DNA of 64,000 nt from Pigmentibacter sp. JX0631 (GTDB lineage Bacteria > Bdellovibrionota_B > Oligoflexia > Silvanigrellales > Silvanigrellaceae), in assembly GCF_029873255.1 (NCBI RefSeq), contig NZ_CP123622.1, forward strand, positions 2,827,001-2,891,000, written 5' to 3'. Positions 25,951 to 35,649 of this stretch are shown one piece after another (the stretch's first letter is position 1; the number at the start of each line of letters is the position of its first letter). A program made the translations under genes and the position numbers. The notes under the pieces are model-generated. The model was not told the DNA's origin, ran no database searches, and saw only the letters and a list, made by a program, of their open reading frames with translations.

Positions 25951-27450
25951 TTAAATACTTCCCTGAATGAGCAAATCAATTTCATTAGCCGTAAAATCAA
26001 GGGTTTTTGTTTGATTTAGAAGAATTTCTGCTGCTTCTGAAGTGGTCTTGACTGCGGCATTGCTTGTTTGCGTAGCCCTGTCAATATTTGTCATTGCAGT
26101 TGAAATTTGTCTTACCCCTATTTCCTGCTCTCTAGTAGCATCGGATATTTGAACAATTACAGAAGACATATTTGAGATATCTTCTGAAATTTGTTGAAAA
26201 GCATCTTGTGCTTCCGCTGTTACTTTTTTCCCTTCCTCTACTCTTTCTTTAGTTAACTCAAGAATTTTATTAACTTGTTCTTGGCTAGAGGTGATCAGCT
26301 CTTGAATTTCATTGGCCGATTTCCCACTAATTTTTGCCAAATTTCCAACTTCTTCCGCCACAACAGCAAACCCTTTTCCATATTCACCTGCTCGGGCTGA
26401 TTCTATGGAAGCATTTAAAGAAAGTAGTTCAGTTTTAGACACAATATCATTAATAACTGCAGTTTTAGTATTAATTTGATTAATGATAGTTGCAATATTT
26501 TGTAATTGTGCGTTGGAATCTTGAATTGTTTCCATCGCAGTTACTAACTTTCGCATTGTTACTTGTCCGTCTTCAGCTTTATTTGAAGCATTGGTTGCTA
26601 CTTCCGTTGATTCTTTTGCATTTTCAGCAGTCCGATTTACCATACTTGTAATTTCTTCAATAGAAGAGCTTGTTTCATGCACAGAATTTGCTTGTTCTGT
26701 TGCAGACTTGGAAAGTTTTTGGGAATCATCGTTTAAGACATGAGCTATTTTATTTGTTTCTTTTGATTGGGATTTTAAATCTATGACAGATTTAGAAATA
26801 GATTTCAAAGATTTTAAATTTATAGTAAAAATTGTTAAAGTAACAATTGCTGAAAAAATTAATATCAAAGTCATCGTTATACTTGTTAATTTTGTAAGAT
26901 ATGCTCCTGATTTTGTTGAATCATAAGCTCCTTTTGCATTATAATTGGTAAGATTTTCTAATGCTTTGGTTGTTTGCAAAAATAAGTTTAATGTTTTAGT
27001 ATTGTAAGTTTCAAAAACAATATTTCCTTTTCCCTCTTCAAGATCTTTTAAATCTTCAACTATTTCATCTTTACACGCCTTCCAAGCACTACTTAAAAGA
27101 TTAAATAAATTTTTTTCTTCAGCATCAGAGATAAAATTTGGATATTCTTCCATTTTTTTTTCTATTGCGGCAATAAATTCAGTTAATTTTGCTTTATCAT
27201 CATCTATTTTTTCTTTTCCTTGATTGGTAATATAATTGCCAATTATAGTTACATGTCTTCTAGAAATTTGCCCAAAATTTTCTGAAATTCCTGCCAGTAA
27301 GTTAACACTAGGCAACCAATTTATTCCAGTTTCATGGGCATATTCTTGTGATTTATTAATCATAAAAATTGAATATAAACCTGAAATTAAAATAGAGGAA
27401 AGAAGTATTATGGTTGCTATGTTTAATTTAAATGCAAAACTGTTTTTCAT
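25951..27450 (-). CDS. Methyl-accepting chemotaxis protein (second gene of tandem triplet)
   Basis: A 499-residue chemoreceptor with the same plan as its neighbours: membrane helix, periplasmic helical sensor (~35-180, with [19 protein letters not shown]), second membrane helix (~188-210), and signalling coiled coil with [17 protein letters not shown] and the [14 protein letters not shown] tip. The sensor is diverged from those of the flanking copies, suggesting a different ligand. No HAMP or tether motif is evident. The gaps to both neighbours are 21 and 11 bp, so all three are almost certainly one transcript. Confidence 0.93.
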   Translation of the reverse strand: MKNSFAFKLNIATIILLSSILISGLYSIFMINKSQEYAHETGINWLPSVNLLAGISENFGQISRRHVTIIGNYITNQGKEKIDDDKAKLTEFIAAIEKKMEEYPNFISDAEEKNLFNLLSSAWKACKDEIVEDLKDLEEGKGNIVFETYNTKTLNLFLQTTKALENLTNYNAKGAYDSTKSGAYLTKLTSITMTLILIFSAIVTLTIFTINLKSLKSISKSVIDLKSQSKETNKIAHVLNDDSQKLSKSATEQANSVHETSSSIEEITSMVNRTAENAKESTEVATNASNKAEDGQVTMRKLVTAMETIQDSNAQLQNIATIINQINTKTAVINDIVSKTELLSLNASIESARAGEYGKGFAVVAEEVGNLAKISGKSANEIQELITSSQEQVNKILELTKERVEEGKKVTAEAQDAFQQISEDISNMSSVIVQISDATREQEIGVRQISTAMTNIDRATQTSNAAVKTTSEAAEILLNQTKTLDFTANEIDLLIQGSI

Positions 27451-27461
27451 AAAATTCTTCT

Positions 27462-28967
27462 TTACCTCGTCCCTATAATTACTAAACTAATATTCCCAGC
27501 TGTACCGTCTAGCTTATCACTCTGTTCTACTAATTCTTCAGAAGATTTTGCAGTTGATTTAACCGCAAGGCTGCTATTTTGTGTTGCTTTATCAATTGCG
27601 GACATGGCATCAGATATTTTTCTTACGCCTATTTCTTGTTCACGGGTTGCTTCAAATATTTGTTGAATTACTTCTGACATTTTTACAATGTCAGCTGAAA
27701 TTTTAATGAAAGAGTCTTGAGCTTCACTAGTTACTTTTTTCCCATCATCAACTCTGGCTTTGGTTAGTTCAAGTATTTTGTTTACTTGTTCTTGGCTAGC
27801 AGTAATGAGTTCTTGAATTTCATTTGCTGATTTTCCACTAATTTTTGCTAAATTCCCAACTTCTTCAGCAACAACAGCAAAACCTTTTCCATATTCTCCT
27901 GCTCTTGCTGATTCTATGGAAGCATTTAGTGATAGTAATTCAGTTTTGGAAACGATGTCATTTATTACTGCAGTTTTTGAATTAATTTGATTAATAATTA
28001 CTGCAATATTTTGTAACTGTACATTAGATTCTTGAATAGTTTCCATTGCTTTTACTAATTTTGTCATCGTGCTTTGTCCAATTTCAGACTTTTCAGAAGC
28101 CTTTTTTGCAACTTCAGTAGATTCTCTGGCATTTTCAGCAGTACGATTTACCATACTTGTTATTTCATTAATTGCTGCTGTGGTTTCGTGAATAGCTGCA
28201 GATTGTTCGGTAACAGAATTCTCTAGTTTTTTTGATCCACTTTTTAATTCGTTAGCAATTCTATGGTTTTCAACACTTTGTTCTTTTAATTTTTTTATCG
28301 CTTTTTCAATTAGTCCTGTAGATTTTTTAATTATGAGAAAAATAATATAACCTATTATCATTGAAGAAATTATTGTAATTCCCATTGAAATATTGGTTAA
28401 ATTAGTTAAATAAGCGCCATCATTTGTGGAACTAACACCACCTTTATAATTGTATTCAGATATTTTATTTAATTCTTCATCTAAATTTGTTACTTGAGAA
28501 ATCATTTTTTCACGATAAAAATTAAATCCAATATTTGGACTTTTATTTTCTTCAATAATTTTTTTTATTTCTTGAATACTGTCATTTAGTATTTTCCAAT
28601 TAGATAGAGATTTATCATATAATTCTTTTTCTCCTGGTTCACTGACATATTGAGCATAATTTTTTAAGTGGTCTTCAAATTTTTTAAAATTTCCACTAAA
28701 TTCTTCTAATCCTTTATTTTTTATTGCTTGGGAAGAATTTGTTGCCCAATCTAAGGAATATAAAATCAACCCCCTTGGCCCTGCAATTAGATCTCTTTTT
28801 AATTCTCCAATTGCCACAATACTAGGTAACCAGTTTTCTCCGGTATTTTGTGAATAAGAGTTTGTTTTATTTATCATTAAAATTGAATATATTGAGATGC
28901 ATAATATAAGAAAAAATAATATACCTAGTGATAAATTTAATTTAAAACTAAGACTTATTTTTTTCAT
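27462..28967 (-). CDS. Methyl-accepting chemotaxis protein (first gene of tandem triplet)
   Basis: A 501-residue chemoreceptor, promoter-proximal in the triplet. The ATG has GGAGAG eight bases upstream. Layout: membrane helix (~11-31), periplasmic sensor (~35-185, with [15 protein letters not shown]), membrane helix (~192-213), then the cytoplasmic signalling domain ending [10 protein letters not shown]. The tip sequence [18 protein letters not shown] is identical to that of the other two. No sigma-28 promoter consensus could be found in the 160 bp upstream. It arose with the others by duplication, with sensor divergence. Confidence 0.93.
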   Translation of the reverse strand: MKKISLSFKLNLSLGILFFLILCISIYSILMINKTNSYSQNTGENWLPSIVAIGELKRDLIAGPRGLILYSLDWATNSSQAIKNKGLEEFSGNFKKFEDHLKNYAQYVSEPGEKELYDKSLSNWKILNDSIQEIKKIIEENKSPNIGFNFYREKMISQVTNLDEELNKISEYNYKGGVSSTNDGAYLTNLTNISMGITIISSMIIGYIIFLIIKKSTGLIEKAIKKLKEQSVENHRIANELKSGSKKLENSVTEQSAAIHETTAAINEITSMVNRTAENARESTEVAKKASEKSEIGQSTMTKLVKAMETIQESNVQLQNIAVIINQINSKTAVINDIVSKTELLSLNASIESARAGEYGKGFAVVAEEVGNLAKISGKSANEIQELITASQEQVNKILELTKARVDDGKKVTSEAQDSFIKISADIVKMSEVIQQIFEATREQEIGVRKISDAMSAIDKATQNSSLAVKSTAKSSEELVEQSDKLDGTAGNISLVIIGTR

Positions 28968-29201
28968 TCACTACTCTCCAAAAAATTCCTATAAACTTTT
29001 CATGCTTCGGAGTCTTTGGAAAATTTATTAACTAGTAAAGAAACTGGGCGTTAAAATTTTGAACATAGATGAAACTTTTATCTACTATGAATAAAGTAAA
29101 CAATAAACATACAAAAATCACTTTCTAGTTTTTTGCTTTTGTATCACTTTTCAGATATGAAGTTTTTGAAATCTTGTTTGAATATTGTTAGGAGTCGACT
29201 T

Positions 29202-30359
29202 ATGCTAAATCATTCTTTCAATCCATTGACACATTTAAAAGAAGAAGAATCCATGTTTTTTCATTCAGTTCTTGAATTTGCGAAAAAAGAAATTCAACCG
29301 CACATAGCTGAAATGGATGAAAAAGAACTCTTGTCACCTGAAATAATAAATAAAATTTTTGATCTAGGTTTAATGGCAATTGAAGTTCCTGAAAAATATG
29401 GTGGCGCAGGCGGATCTTTCTTCCAAGCAATTCTTGCTATTCAGGCTTTAGCTCAAGTCGATCCTAGTGTCAGTGTTTTTGTTGATGTCCAAAATACTTT
29501 AGTCGCAAATGCTCTTTTAAAATGGGGACCAGAGCAAATAAAAAATAAATATTTTCCGCAAATGGCTAAAAATAGAGTGGGAAGTTATTGTTTAACAGAA
29601 TCTAATAGTGGGTCAGATGCTTTTGCACTTAGAACAACTGCTAGTGATAAAGGTTCTCACTATGAATTAAATGGTAAAAAAATATTTATTACCAATGCAA
29701 AAGAGGCTTCTGTATTTCTTGTTTTTGCAAACATTAGCCCAGAATTAGGTTACAAAGGAATTACTGCTTTTTTTGTTGATAAAGATATGGGTGGAGTTAC
29801 TTTAGGTAGGAAAGAATCTAAATTAGGAATTCGAGCTAGTAGTACTTGTGAAGTTATTTTTGAGAATGCTAAAGTACCAAAAGAAAATGTTATTGGTGAA
29901 GTAGGGAAAGGTTATAAAATTGCAATTGAAACTTTGAATGAAGGTAGAATTGGCATAGCTGCGCAAATGTTAGGGCTTGCTGAAGGCGCATATTTTGCAG
30001 CAGTACAATATGCAAAGCAACGTGAACAATTCGGCAAAACAATTTCTCAGTTTCAAGGAATTCAGTTTCAGATTGCAGATATGGCTATTCGTATTGAAGC
30101 TGCTAAGCTGATGGTTTACAATGCTGCTCGATTGAAAGATGCTGGTCTCAGTTTTGTAAAAGAAGCTGCTATGGCAAAACGTTTTGCAAGTGAAGTTGCG
30201 GAAAATGTAGCCAGTACTGCGTTAGAAATTTTTGGAGGCTATGGTTTTATCAAAGAATTTCCAGTTGAAAAGTTTTATCGCGATGCAAAAATTGGCAAAA
30301 TTTATGAAGGAACGACCAACATGCAGTTGCAAACTATTGCAAAGATGATACTAGATTAA
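29202..30359 (+). CDS. Acyl-CoA dehydrogenase
   Basis: A 385-residue flavoprotein of the short/branched-chain acyl-CoA dehydrogenase type. The N-terminal helical domain contains GLMAIEVPEKYGGAGGSF; the FAD site shows CLTESNSGSDAFAL and ITNAKEASVFLVFA; the C-terminal domain has REQFGKTISQFQGIQFQIADM and the catalytic Glu in KIYEGTTNMQLQTIAKMIL. It oxidises acyl-CoA to trans-2-enoyl-CoA, passing electrons to ETF. The ATG at 29202 was chosen over one at 29133 because AGGAG sits seven bases before it and the homologous region starts there. It stands alone between the chemoreceptor promoter region and yajC. Confidence 0.92.
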   Translation: MLNHSFNPLTHLKEEESMFFHSVLEFAKKEIQPHIAEMDEKELLSPEIINKIFDLGLMAIEVPEKYGGAGGSFFQAILAIQALAQVDPSVSVFVDVQNTLVANALLKWGPEQIKNKYFPQMAKNRVGSYCLTESNSGSDAFALRTTASDKGSHYELNGKKIFITNAKEASVFLVFANISPELGYKGITAFFVDKDMGGVTLGRKESKLGIRASSTCEVIFENAKVPKENVIGEVGKGYKIAIETLNEGRIGIAAQMLGLAEGAYFAAVQYAKQREQFGKTISQFQGIQFQIADMAIRIEAAKLMVYNAARLKDAGLSFVKEAAMAKRFASEVAENVASTALEIFGGYGFIKEFPVEKFYRDAKIGKIYEGTTNMQLQTIAKMILD

Positions 30360-30396
30360 TCTTGTTGTTTTTTGGATTAATTGGAGTGATAAATAC

Positions 30397-30813
30397 ATGA
30401 ATTTTAAATTAGCGACATTGAAATTGAGTGCTATATTGGTTTCTTCTAGTTTTGGCAGTGCTGTCATGGCTCAAACTGCTGCGAGTGCTCCTCAGCAAGC
30501 TCCAGCAGGGGCTGCTTCTGCAGGCGCTCCTCAAGGAGGCCCAATGTGGGTTAATTTAGCCCTCATGGGTGGAATTATTCTATTTATGTGGCTATTCGTT
30601 TTCCGTCCTCAGTCGAAAAGAGCAAAAGAGCAAAAAGAATTTTTAAATTCTTTAACTCCAGGGGTCGAGGTAATTACAGCTGGAGGAATAATTGGGACAG
30701 TTGTTGAAGTGAAAGACAACATAGTTTCATTAAATGTAGGAAATTCTACGTTACGCGTTATCAAATCTTCCATTTCTGGAAGACTAGAGGCTGCTGCAGC
30801 TTCTGTAAAGTAA
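30397..30813 (+). CDS. yajC: Sec translocon accessory protein YajC
   Basis: A 138-residue protein with the YajC core: a membrane helix (MWVNLALMGGIILFMWLFVF, ~50-69), FRPQSKRAKEQKEFLNSL, then TPGVEVITAGGIIGTVVEVKD. It is part of the SecDF-YajC complex that aids protein export. It is unusual at the N-terminus: a signal-peptide-like helix (~5-25, ending VMAQTA) and an Ala/Pro/Gly-rich spacer precede the normal core, adding ~45 residues. GGAG precedes the ATG. secD and secF follow, but a strong hairpin lies between. Confidence 0.9.
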   Translation: MNFKLATLKLSAILVSSSFGSAVMAQTAASAPQQAPAGAASAGAPQGGPMWVNLALMGGIILFMWLFVFRPQSKRAKEQKEFLNSLTPGVEVITAGGIIGTVVEVKDNIVSLNVGNSTLRVIKSSISGRLEAAAASVK

Positions 30814-30832
30814 AGTTAGGTTTTGCTTTTGA

Positions 30833-30875
30833 AAAATGAAACCGCCCGCTCATTCTGGGCGGGCGGTTTCATTTT
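30833..30875 (+). terminator. Strong GC-rich hairpin between yajC and secD
   Basis: A perfect 17-bp stem (30833-30849 with 30859-30875) whose centre is GAAACCGCCCGC, with a 9-nt loop and A/T ends. It is among the most GC-rich stretches in this AT-rich window. It works sequence-wise in both directions and sits 34 bp before the secD ATG, so it should limit read-through from yajC to secDF. Confidence 0.85.
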
Positions 30876-30908
30876 AAGTTTTTTTTATAGCAACACATCA
30901 GGTGATTT

Positions 30909-32699
30909 ATGCCAAACAAAGTTCCTATGCCCGCGTTGTGGTGGATTAAAACGGTTATTATTTTCTGTGCCCTTATTTTTGGAATTTTATATACTTTACC
31001 TACTATTATTGGAAATCCTTCGGATTGGAAACGTGATCAAAACGGCCAGCCAGAGAAGTGGTACCAAATAGCTGCTGAAAACTTTCTCCCATCTTCAAGA
31101 GTAAATTTAGGTCTTGATTTACGAGGTGGACTTTCATTAACTCTAAATGTTGAAGTTGAAAAAGCGCTTCAAGACTCTATCATTCGTGCAATGTCAAGAG
31201 CAAAAGATCTCATAGCTACTGAAGGTATAAAAACTGGAGCATTTAAAGTAAATGATGATCTTTCTGCAACTATTGAAATAGAAAATCAAGCCCAAGCCCA
31301 GCAGCTACAAAAGAAAATCAATGAGCAAACATTATTATTATTATTTGATAAAACTGTTGGAAATACTTTACATTTTTATCCTAATAAAACAAACCTTGCT
31401 GAATTTGAAAAACAATTAATGCAACAGGCAATCAATACAATTCGTAATCGTATTGATCAGTTTGGCGTTTCTGAACCAAATATTTTTCAAGCTGGTATAA
31501 CAAGAGTTGTTGTTGAATTACCAGGAATGTCAGATACTGAAAGAGCAAAACAATTACTAGGTAACACGGCACAACTTGATTTTCGTTTAGTTTTGAATTC
31601 TGTTACGCAGGAACAGCTGTTACCTTTATTGGCTGAGGCGCGGAAAGCTTTAAAAATTTCTGAAGAAGATCATCAACCTTCTACTATTGAAGAACTTTCA
31701 AGATGGTTAAGAGACAATAATAAATTACCTAAAAATGCGACTATAGTTTTAAAAAGAATTTATGGCCAAGGAACCCAAGTAGGCAAAGTCGTATCTACTC
31801 TCCCTTATTTAGTAGAATCACATGCTAAATTAACAGGTGATCTTATTGAAGATGCACAAGCAGTTCAAACTGCTGAAAATTATATACCGCAGTACAGTGT
31901 TTCTTTAAAATTTAAACCACAAGGTGCGAAATTATTTGGAGAGCTGACGACTACCGCCGCAGATCCCAAAAATGCGCCACACGAAGTTGCCATTATTCTT
32001 GATGGAAATCTGCAAAGTGCTCCCTATGTTCGTTCACCAATTACTGGGGGAAATGCTTCTATTACTATGGGAAGCAATATAAATATGGCTGAGCAAATGA
32101 AACAATCACAAGATTTAGCTCTTGTTTTACGTGCTGGAGCTTTACCTGCTTCAGTAAAAGTTGTTGAAGAACGTCAAATAGGACCTACTGAAGGTGCGCA
32201 AAATATTCATGCTGGAGTCATTTCAACTCTAATTGCTGCAGTTTTAGTTATTGTTGTTATGTTGTTTATTTATGGTTTATCTGGGTTTGTAGCTAATTTA
32301 GCTATGATTTTCAATGTCCTTCTCATACTAGCTTTTATGGCTTTGTTTGGAGCTACATTAACTTTACCAGGTATAGCTGGAATTGTTTTAACTATGGCAA
32401 TTGCTGTTGATGGTAACGTGGTCATTAATGAGCGTATTAGGGAAGAAATACGTTCTGGTTTTTCTCAAAAACAAGCTTTTTATAAAGGTTATAGTACGAG
32501 CTTTCGCACTTTAATAGATGCGCATATTACTTCGGCTGTCGCAGGGATTGTTCTTTTAATTTATGGTAATCCTACAGTTAAAGGCTTTGCTGTTACTTTG
32601 TTATGCGGTATTATCTGCACATTATTTACTTCATATTACGTAACAGAAGTTATTGGACAATGGCTTGTTGAAAAAACAAAAATTAAAAGGTTTGGCTAA
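30909..32699 (+). CDS. secD: Protein translocase subunit SecD
   Basis: A 596-residue SecD. The N-terminal membrane helix (~13-33) is followed by the periplasmic P1 region beginning with LGLDLRGGLSLTLNVEV (D1), the NTIRNRIDQFGVSEPNI repeat, the base domain with LDGNLQSAPYVRSPITGGNASITMG, then five C-terminal helices with the AVDGNVVINERIREE (D4) and YGNPTVKGFAVTL motifs. With SecF it uses the proton gradient to help pull exported proteins through SecYEG. AGGTG precedes the ATG. secF follows after 17 bp. Confidence 0.96.
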   Translation: MPNKVPMPALWWIKTVIIFCALIFGILYTLPTIIGNPSDWKRDQNGQPEKWYQIAAENFLPSSRVNLGLDLRGGLSLTLNVEVEKALQDSIIRAMSRAKDLIATEGIKTGAFKVNDDLSATIEIENQAQAQQLQKKINEQTLLLLFDKTVGNTLHFYPNKTNLAEFEKQLMQQAINTIRNRIDQFGVSEPNIFQAGITRVVVELPGMSDTERAKQLLGNTAQLDFRLVLNSVTQEQLLPLLAEARKALKISEEDHQPSTIEELSRWLRDNNKLPKNATIVLKRIYGQGTQVGKVVSTLPYLVESHAKLTGDLIEDAQAVQTAENYIPQYSVSLKFKPQGAKLFGELTTTAADPKNAPHEVAIILDGNLQSAPYVRSPITGGNASITMGSNINMAEQMKQSQDLALVLRAGALPASVKVVEERQIGPTEGAQNIHAGVISTLIAAVLVIVVMLFIYGLSGFVANLAMIFNVLLILAFMALFGATLTLPGIAGIVLTMAIAVDGNVVINERIREEIRSGFSQKQAFYKGYSTSFRTLIDAHITSAVAGIVLLIYGNPTVKGFAVTLLCGIICTLFTSYYVTEVIGQWLVEKTKIKRFG

Positions 32700-32716
32700 A
32701 AAAGAGGAAAACTATT

Positions 32717-33772
32717 ATGGCGTTTAAATTAGGAAACATTCAGGTTTTCCCACATAACTATTATTTTGATTTCATGAAATGGCGAAAATTTACTGTGGGA
32801 ATTTCGTTATTACTTGTTATATTATCACTAGTAATTGTTGCAGTAAAAGGTCTGAATTATAGTATAGACTTTTTAGGCGGAGCAGAAATTCAAGTCAACG
32901 TAGTGGATCGTTCCATTTCACGTGAAAAGTTGCAAGAGGCCATAAAAGCTATTGGTATTGATCATGCTGAAGTAACTGCTTACGGGAATATTGCTGTCCG
33001 GAAGGATAATTCTGAATCCTTTTTAATTAGAATTCAAAGAGAAAAAGGAAAAGATGAAAATGCAACAACAGGAAGAGCAGCCGAATTAAAAGAAAAGTTA
33101 ACTGCAAAGTTTGGTGCAGAGAAGCTTGTTTTTGCCTCTACAACAAATATTTCTGGCAAAGTAGGAAAAGAAGATGAATACAAGGGGTATATGGCTTTGC
33201 TGCTTTCTTGTATTGGTATTCTTATTTATATTGCCTTTCGTTTTGACGCAAGATTTTCTCCAGGCGCAGTTTTGTGTTTGATTCACAATGTTATTATTGC
33301 ACTTGGTTTCATGACTTTACTCGGTCGTCCTTTTAACACCACTTCAATAGCAGCTTTTTTAACTATTGTTGGTTACTCTATAAATGATACGGTAATTGTT
33401 TACGATCGAATTCGTGAAACTAGGCTTTTGCAACCCAAAATGCCTATGATTGATGTTGTTAATAAAAGTATTAGTCAAACTATGAATCGGACTATTTTAA
33501 CTTCAGTTACTGCTATCTTGGCTTTATTAGTATTATCCGTTTTAGGCGGTGGTTCTATTGAAGATTTCGCAATTACAATGTTGGTTGGTGTTGTTGTTGG
33601 TACTTATTCTTCTATTTATGTTGCAGCTCCATTAACTTTAATGATGGATGGTTACTTTACTAAGTTAGGCTGGAAACAAAAAGAGCAGAAAGATAAAGCT
33701 GTAGTTGAAAAACCAAAAGATTATGCTCCTCCTATTTATGTTAGAAAAAAACATCCACAGGAAAAAAAGTAA
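32717..33772 (+). CDS. secF: Protein translocase subunit SecF
   Basis: A 351-residue SecF with six membrane helices. Conserved elements are GLNYSIDFLGGAEIQV after helix 1, the SGKVGKEDEYKGYMALLLSC segment before helix 2, and IVGYSINDTVIVYDRIRE (D4-type) and SQTMNRTILTSVTAILALL in the C-terminal bundle. The C-terminal tail is Lys/Pro-rich. GAGG precedes the ATG. The stop codon is immediately followed, without a gap, by the recJ ATG. Confidence 0.96.
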   Translation: MAFKLGNIQVFPHNYYFDFMKWRKFTVGISLLLVILSLVIVAVKGLNYSIDFLGGAEIQVNVVDRSISREKLQEAIKAIGIDHAEVTAYGNIAVRKDNSESFLIRIQREKGKDENATTGRAAELKEKLTAKFGAEKLVFASTTNISGKVGKEDEYKGYMALLLSCIGILIYIAFRFDARFSPGAVLCLIHNVIIALGFMTLLGRPFNTTSIAAFLTIVGYSINDTVIVYDRIRETRLLQPKMPMIDVVNKSISQTMNRTILTSVTAILALLVLSVLGGGSIEDFAITMLVGVVVGTYSSIYVAAPLTLMMDGYFTKLGWKQKEQKDKAVVEKPKDYAPPIYVRKKHPQEKK

Positions 33773-35560
33773 ATGGTTTTTACAACAAACCAAGAAGAAG
33801 TAACGCAGCATTTTACCAATGAATATTTATGTACTACGGAAAGATATGCTTGGAAAATAAAAGATATATTTGCTAAAAATTCAGATTCTTTTGCAGAATA
33901 TTTTTCCCAAAAGAAAAAATTTTTACTCAATGGTCAAATGCTTGAAACAGATGGAGCCTTGCTACGTTTATTACCAGAACCTTGGTTATTAAAAGATCTT
34001 AAATTAGCTTGTGAGCGCATTCTGCAGGCTATTAGGCAAAAAGAAAAAATTACAATTTTTGGTGATTATGATGTAGATGGAACAACATCTTGCGCCATGT
34101 TACAGCAATTTTTTGCCGAGATAAATTATCCTGTTGATATTTATATTCCAGATAGGTTGCTCGAAGGATATGGACTCAATAGTATTGGCTTAAGAAAACT
34201 CGCCGCACAGCAAACAAGGCTAGTGATCACAGTAGATAATGGCATATCCGCAGTTGCTGCTTGTGAGGAAAGTAAACAGCTAGGTATAGATGTTATTGTT
34301 ACTGATCATCATGATATTCCTCTAAAATTGCCTAATGCTTTTGCAATTTTGAATCCTAAACAGGAAAATTGTTTATTTCCAGAAAAAATGATTGCAGGCG
34401 TTGGTGTTGCATTTTATTTATTAATTGGATTAAGGCAGAAATTAAAAGAAAACAGCTTTAAATGTGACATTAATTTAAAAAATTATCTCGATTTTGTTGC
34501 AATTGGTACAATTGCAGATATGGCTCCGCTTGTGGGAGCAAATTATATTTTGTGTAAAATTGGTTTAGAAGTATTGTTGCAAAATATAAGTCTAGGAAAC
34601 CGTCTGGGGATTCAAGAATTGTTACTTTGTGCTGGGTGGAAAGTTGGGCAAAAAGTGACCGCAAGTGATATTGGTTTTAAAATTGGCCCCCGTTTAAATG
34701 CTGCAGGTCGTTTAGGAAATGCTCTTAGAAGTGTTGAATTATTAGCTACTAGTGACATAAATTCAGCAAAAGAAATGGCTTTCCACTTGCATCAAGAAAA
34801 CTCTGAGCGTCAACTTTTGGAAAAGCAATATACCGAAGAGGCATTTGAATTGGTGCGAAAAATGAGTTTCATACCCGATGCTCTTGTTTTGCATCAACCG
34901 CATTGGCATCCTGGGGTAGTCGGATTAGTAGCAACCCGAGTATTGGAAAAATTTTATAGACCTGTTCTTGTGTTTGGCACAGTAGATGGAAAATTAAAAG
35001 GAAGTGGTCGTTCGACACATGCATTTAATTTGTTTGCAACACTTAATGCTGCTCGCGATGAGTTTATTTCTTTTGGTGGACATTTTCATGCTGTGGGTTT
35101 GACAATTTCGCCAGAAAAATTGGAATGGCTAACGGAGTATTTACATTCTCAAGCGAAAATAAATATTCAGGATAAAGATAAAACTCCATTACTAAAAGTC
35201 GATGGTTTACTTTCTTTGGAAAGTTTAACTCTTTCTTTAGTAGAAAAACTTGAAGAATTAGAGCCTTATGGCGTCGAGAACCCGAGAACTCGCTGGTTGT
35301 TGGGGCCTGTTCAGGTTAGACATGTTAAAAGAATGGGCAAAGACATTTCCCAAAACCATGCTAAAGTTCTATTCTACGATGGAGGTTCAGAAGCTTGGTT
35401 GACAGCTTTTGGGTTAGCTGAAGTTTTTGAGCAATTTTTAGAAACAGGATTGAGTGTTCAGCTAGTAGTTGAAGCAAAACTAGCTGTTTGGAACGGGCGT
35501 CTGACAACCGATGTGCGGGTGATAGATTATGCGCCTGTTTTATCTTCGTCCTTATTCTAA
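33773..35560 (+). CDS. recJ: Single-stranded-DNA-specific exonuclease RecJ
   Basis: A 595-residue DHH-family exonuclease. Motifs are GDYDVDGTTSCAML (~97), VTVDNGISA, VTDHHDIPL (DHH, ~176), IGTIADMAPL, GPRLNAAGRLGNA, and the DHHA1 region with GGHFHAVGLTI (~434), followed by the OB-type domain. It degrades ssDNA 5' to 3' in recombination and mismatch repair, fitting the MutS in this window. Its ATG directly abuts the secF stop, so it is probably in the sec transcript; secDF-recJ linkage is known in other bacteria. Confidence 0.95.
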   Translation: MVFTTNQEEVTQHFTNEYLCTTERYAWKIKDIFAKNSDSFAEYFSQKKKFLLNGQMLETDGALLRLLPEPWLLKDLKLACERILQAIRQKEKITIFGDYDVDGTTSCAMLQQFFAEINYPVDIYIPDRLLEGYGLNSIGLRKLAAQQTRLVITVDNGISAVAACEESKQLGIDVIVTDHHDIPLKLPNAFAILNPKQENCLFPEKMIAGVGVAFYLLIGLRQKLKENSFKCDINLKNYLDFVAIGTIADMAPLVGANYILCKIGLEVLLQNISLGNRLGIQELLLCAGWKVGQKVTASDIGFKIGPRLNAAGRLGNALRSVELLATSDINSAKEMAFHLHQENSERQLLEKQYTEEAFELVRKMSFIPDALVLHQPHWHPGVVGLVATRVLEKFYRPVLVFGTVDGKLKGSGRSTHAFNLFATLNAARDEFISFGGHFHAVGLTISPEKLEWLTEYLHSQAKINIQDKDKTPLLKVDGLLSLESLTLSLVEKLEELEPYGVENPRTRWLLGPVQVRHVKRMGKDISQNHAKVLFYDGGSEAWLTAFGLAEVFEQFLETGLSVQLVVEAKLAVWNGRLTTDVRVIDYAPVLSSSLF

Positions 35561-35649
35561 TAAATTTTGCCTATTCAAATCCTATGCAGTAGAATTGGTT
35601 TTCATAAACCATATTTTATTTGTTAATTTTAATTGAAGTGGACGCGCCT

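Noticed and set aside
35596-35611. Terminator TGGTTT-tcat-AAACCA after recJ
   Set aside because: Only a 6-bp stem with no proper T-run; too weak to claim.
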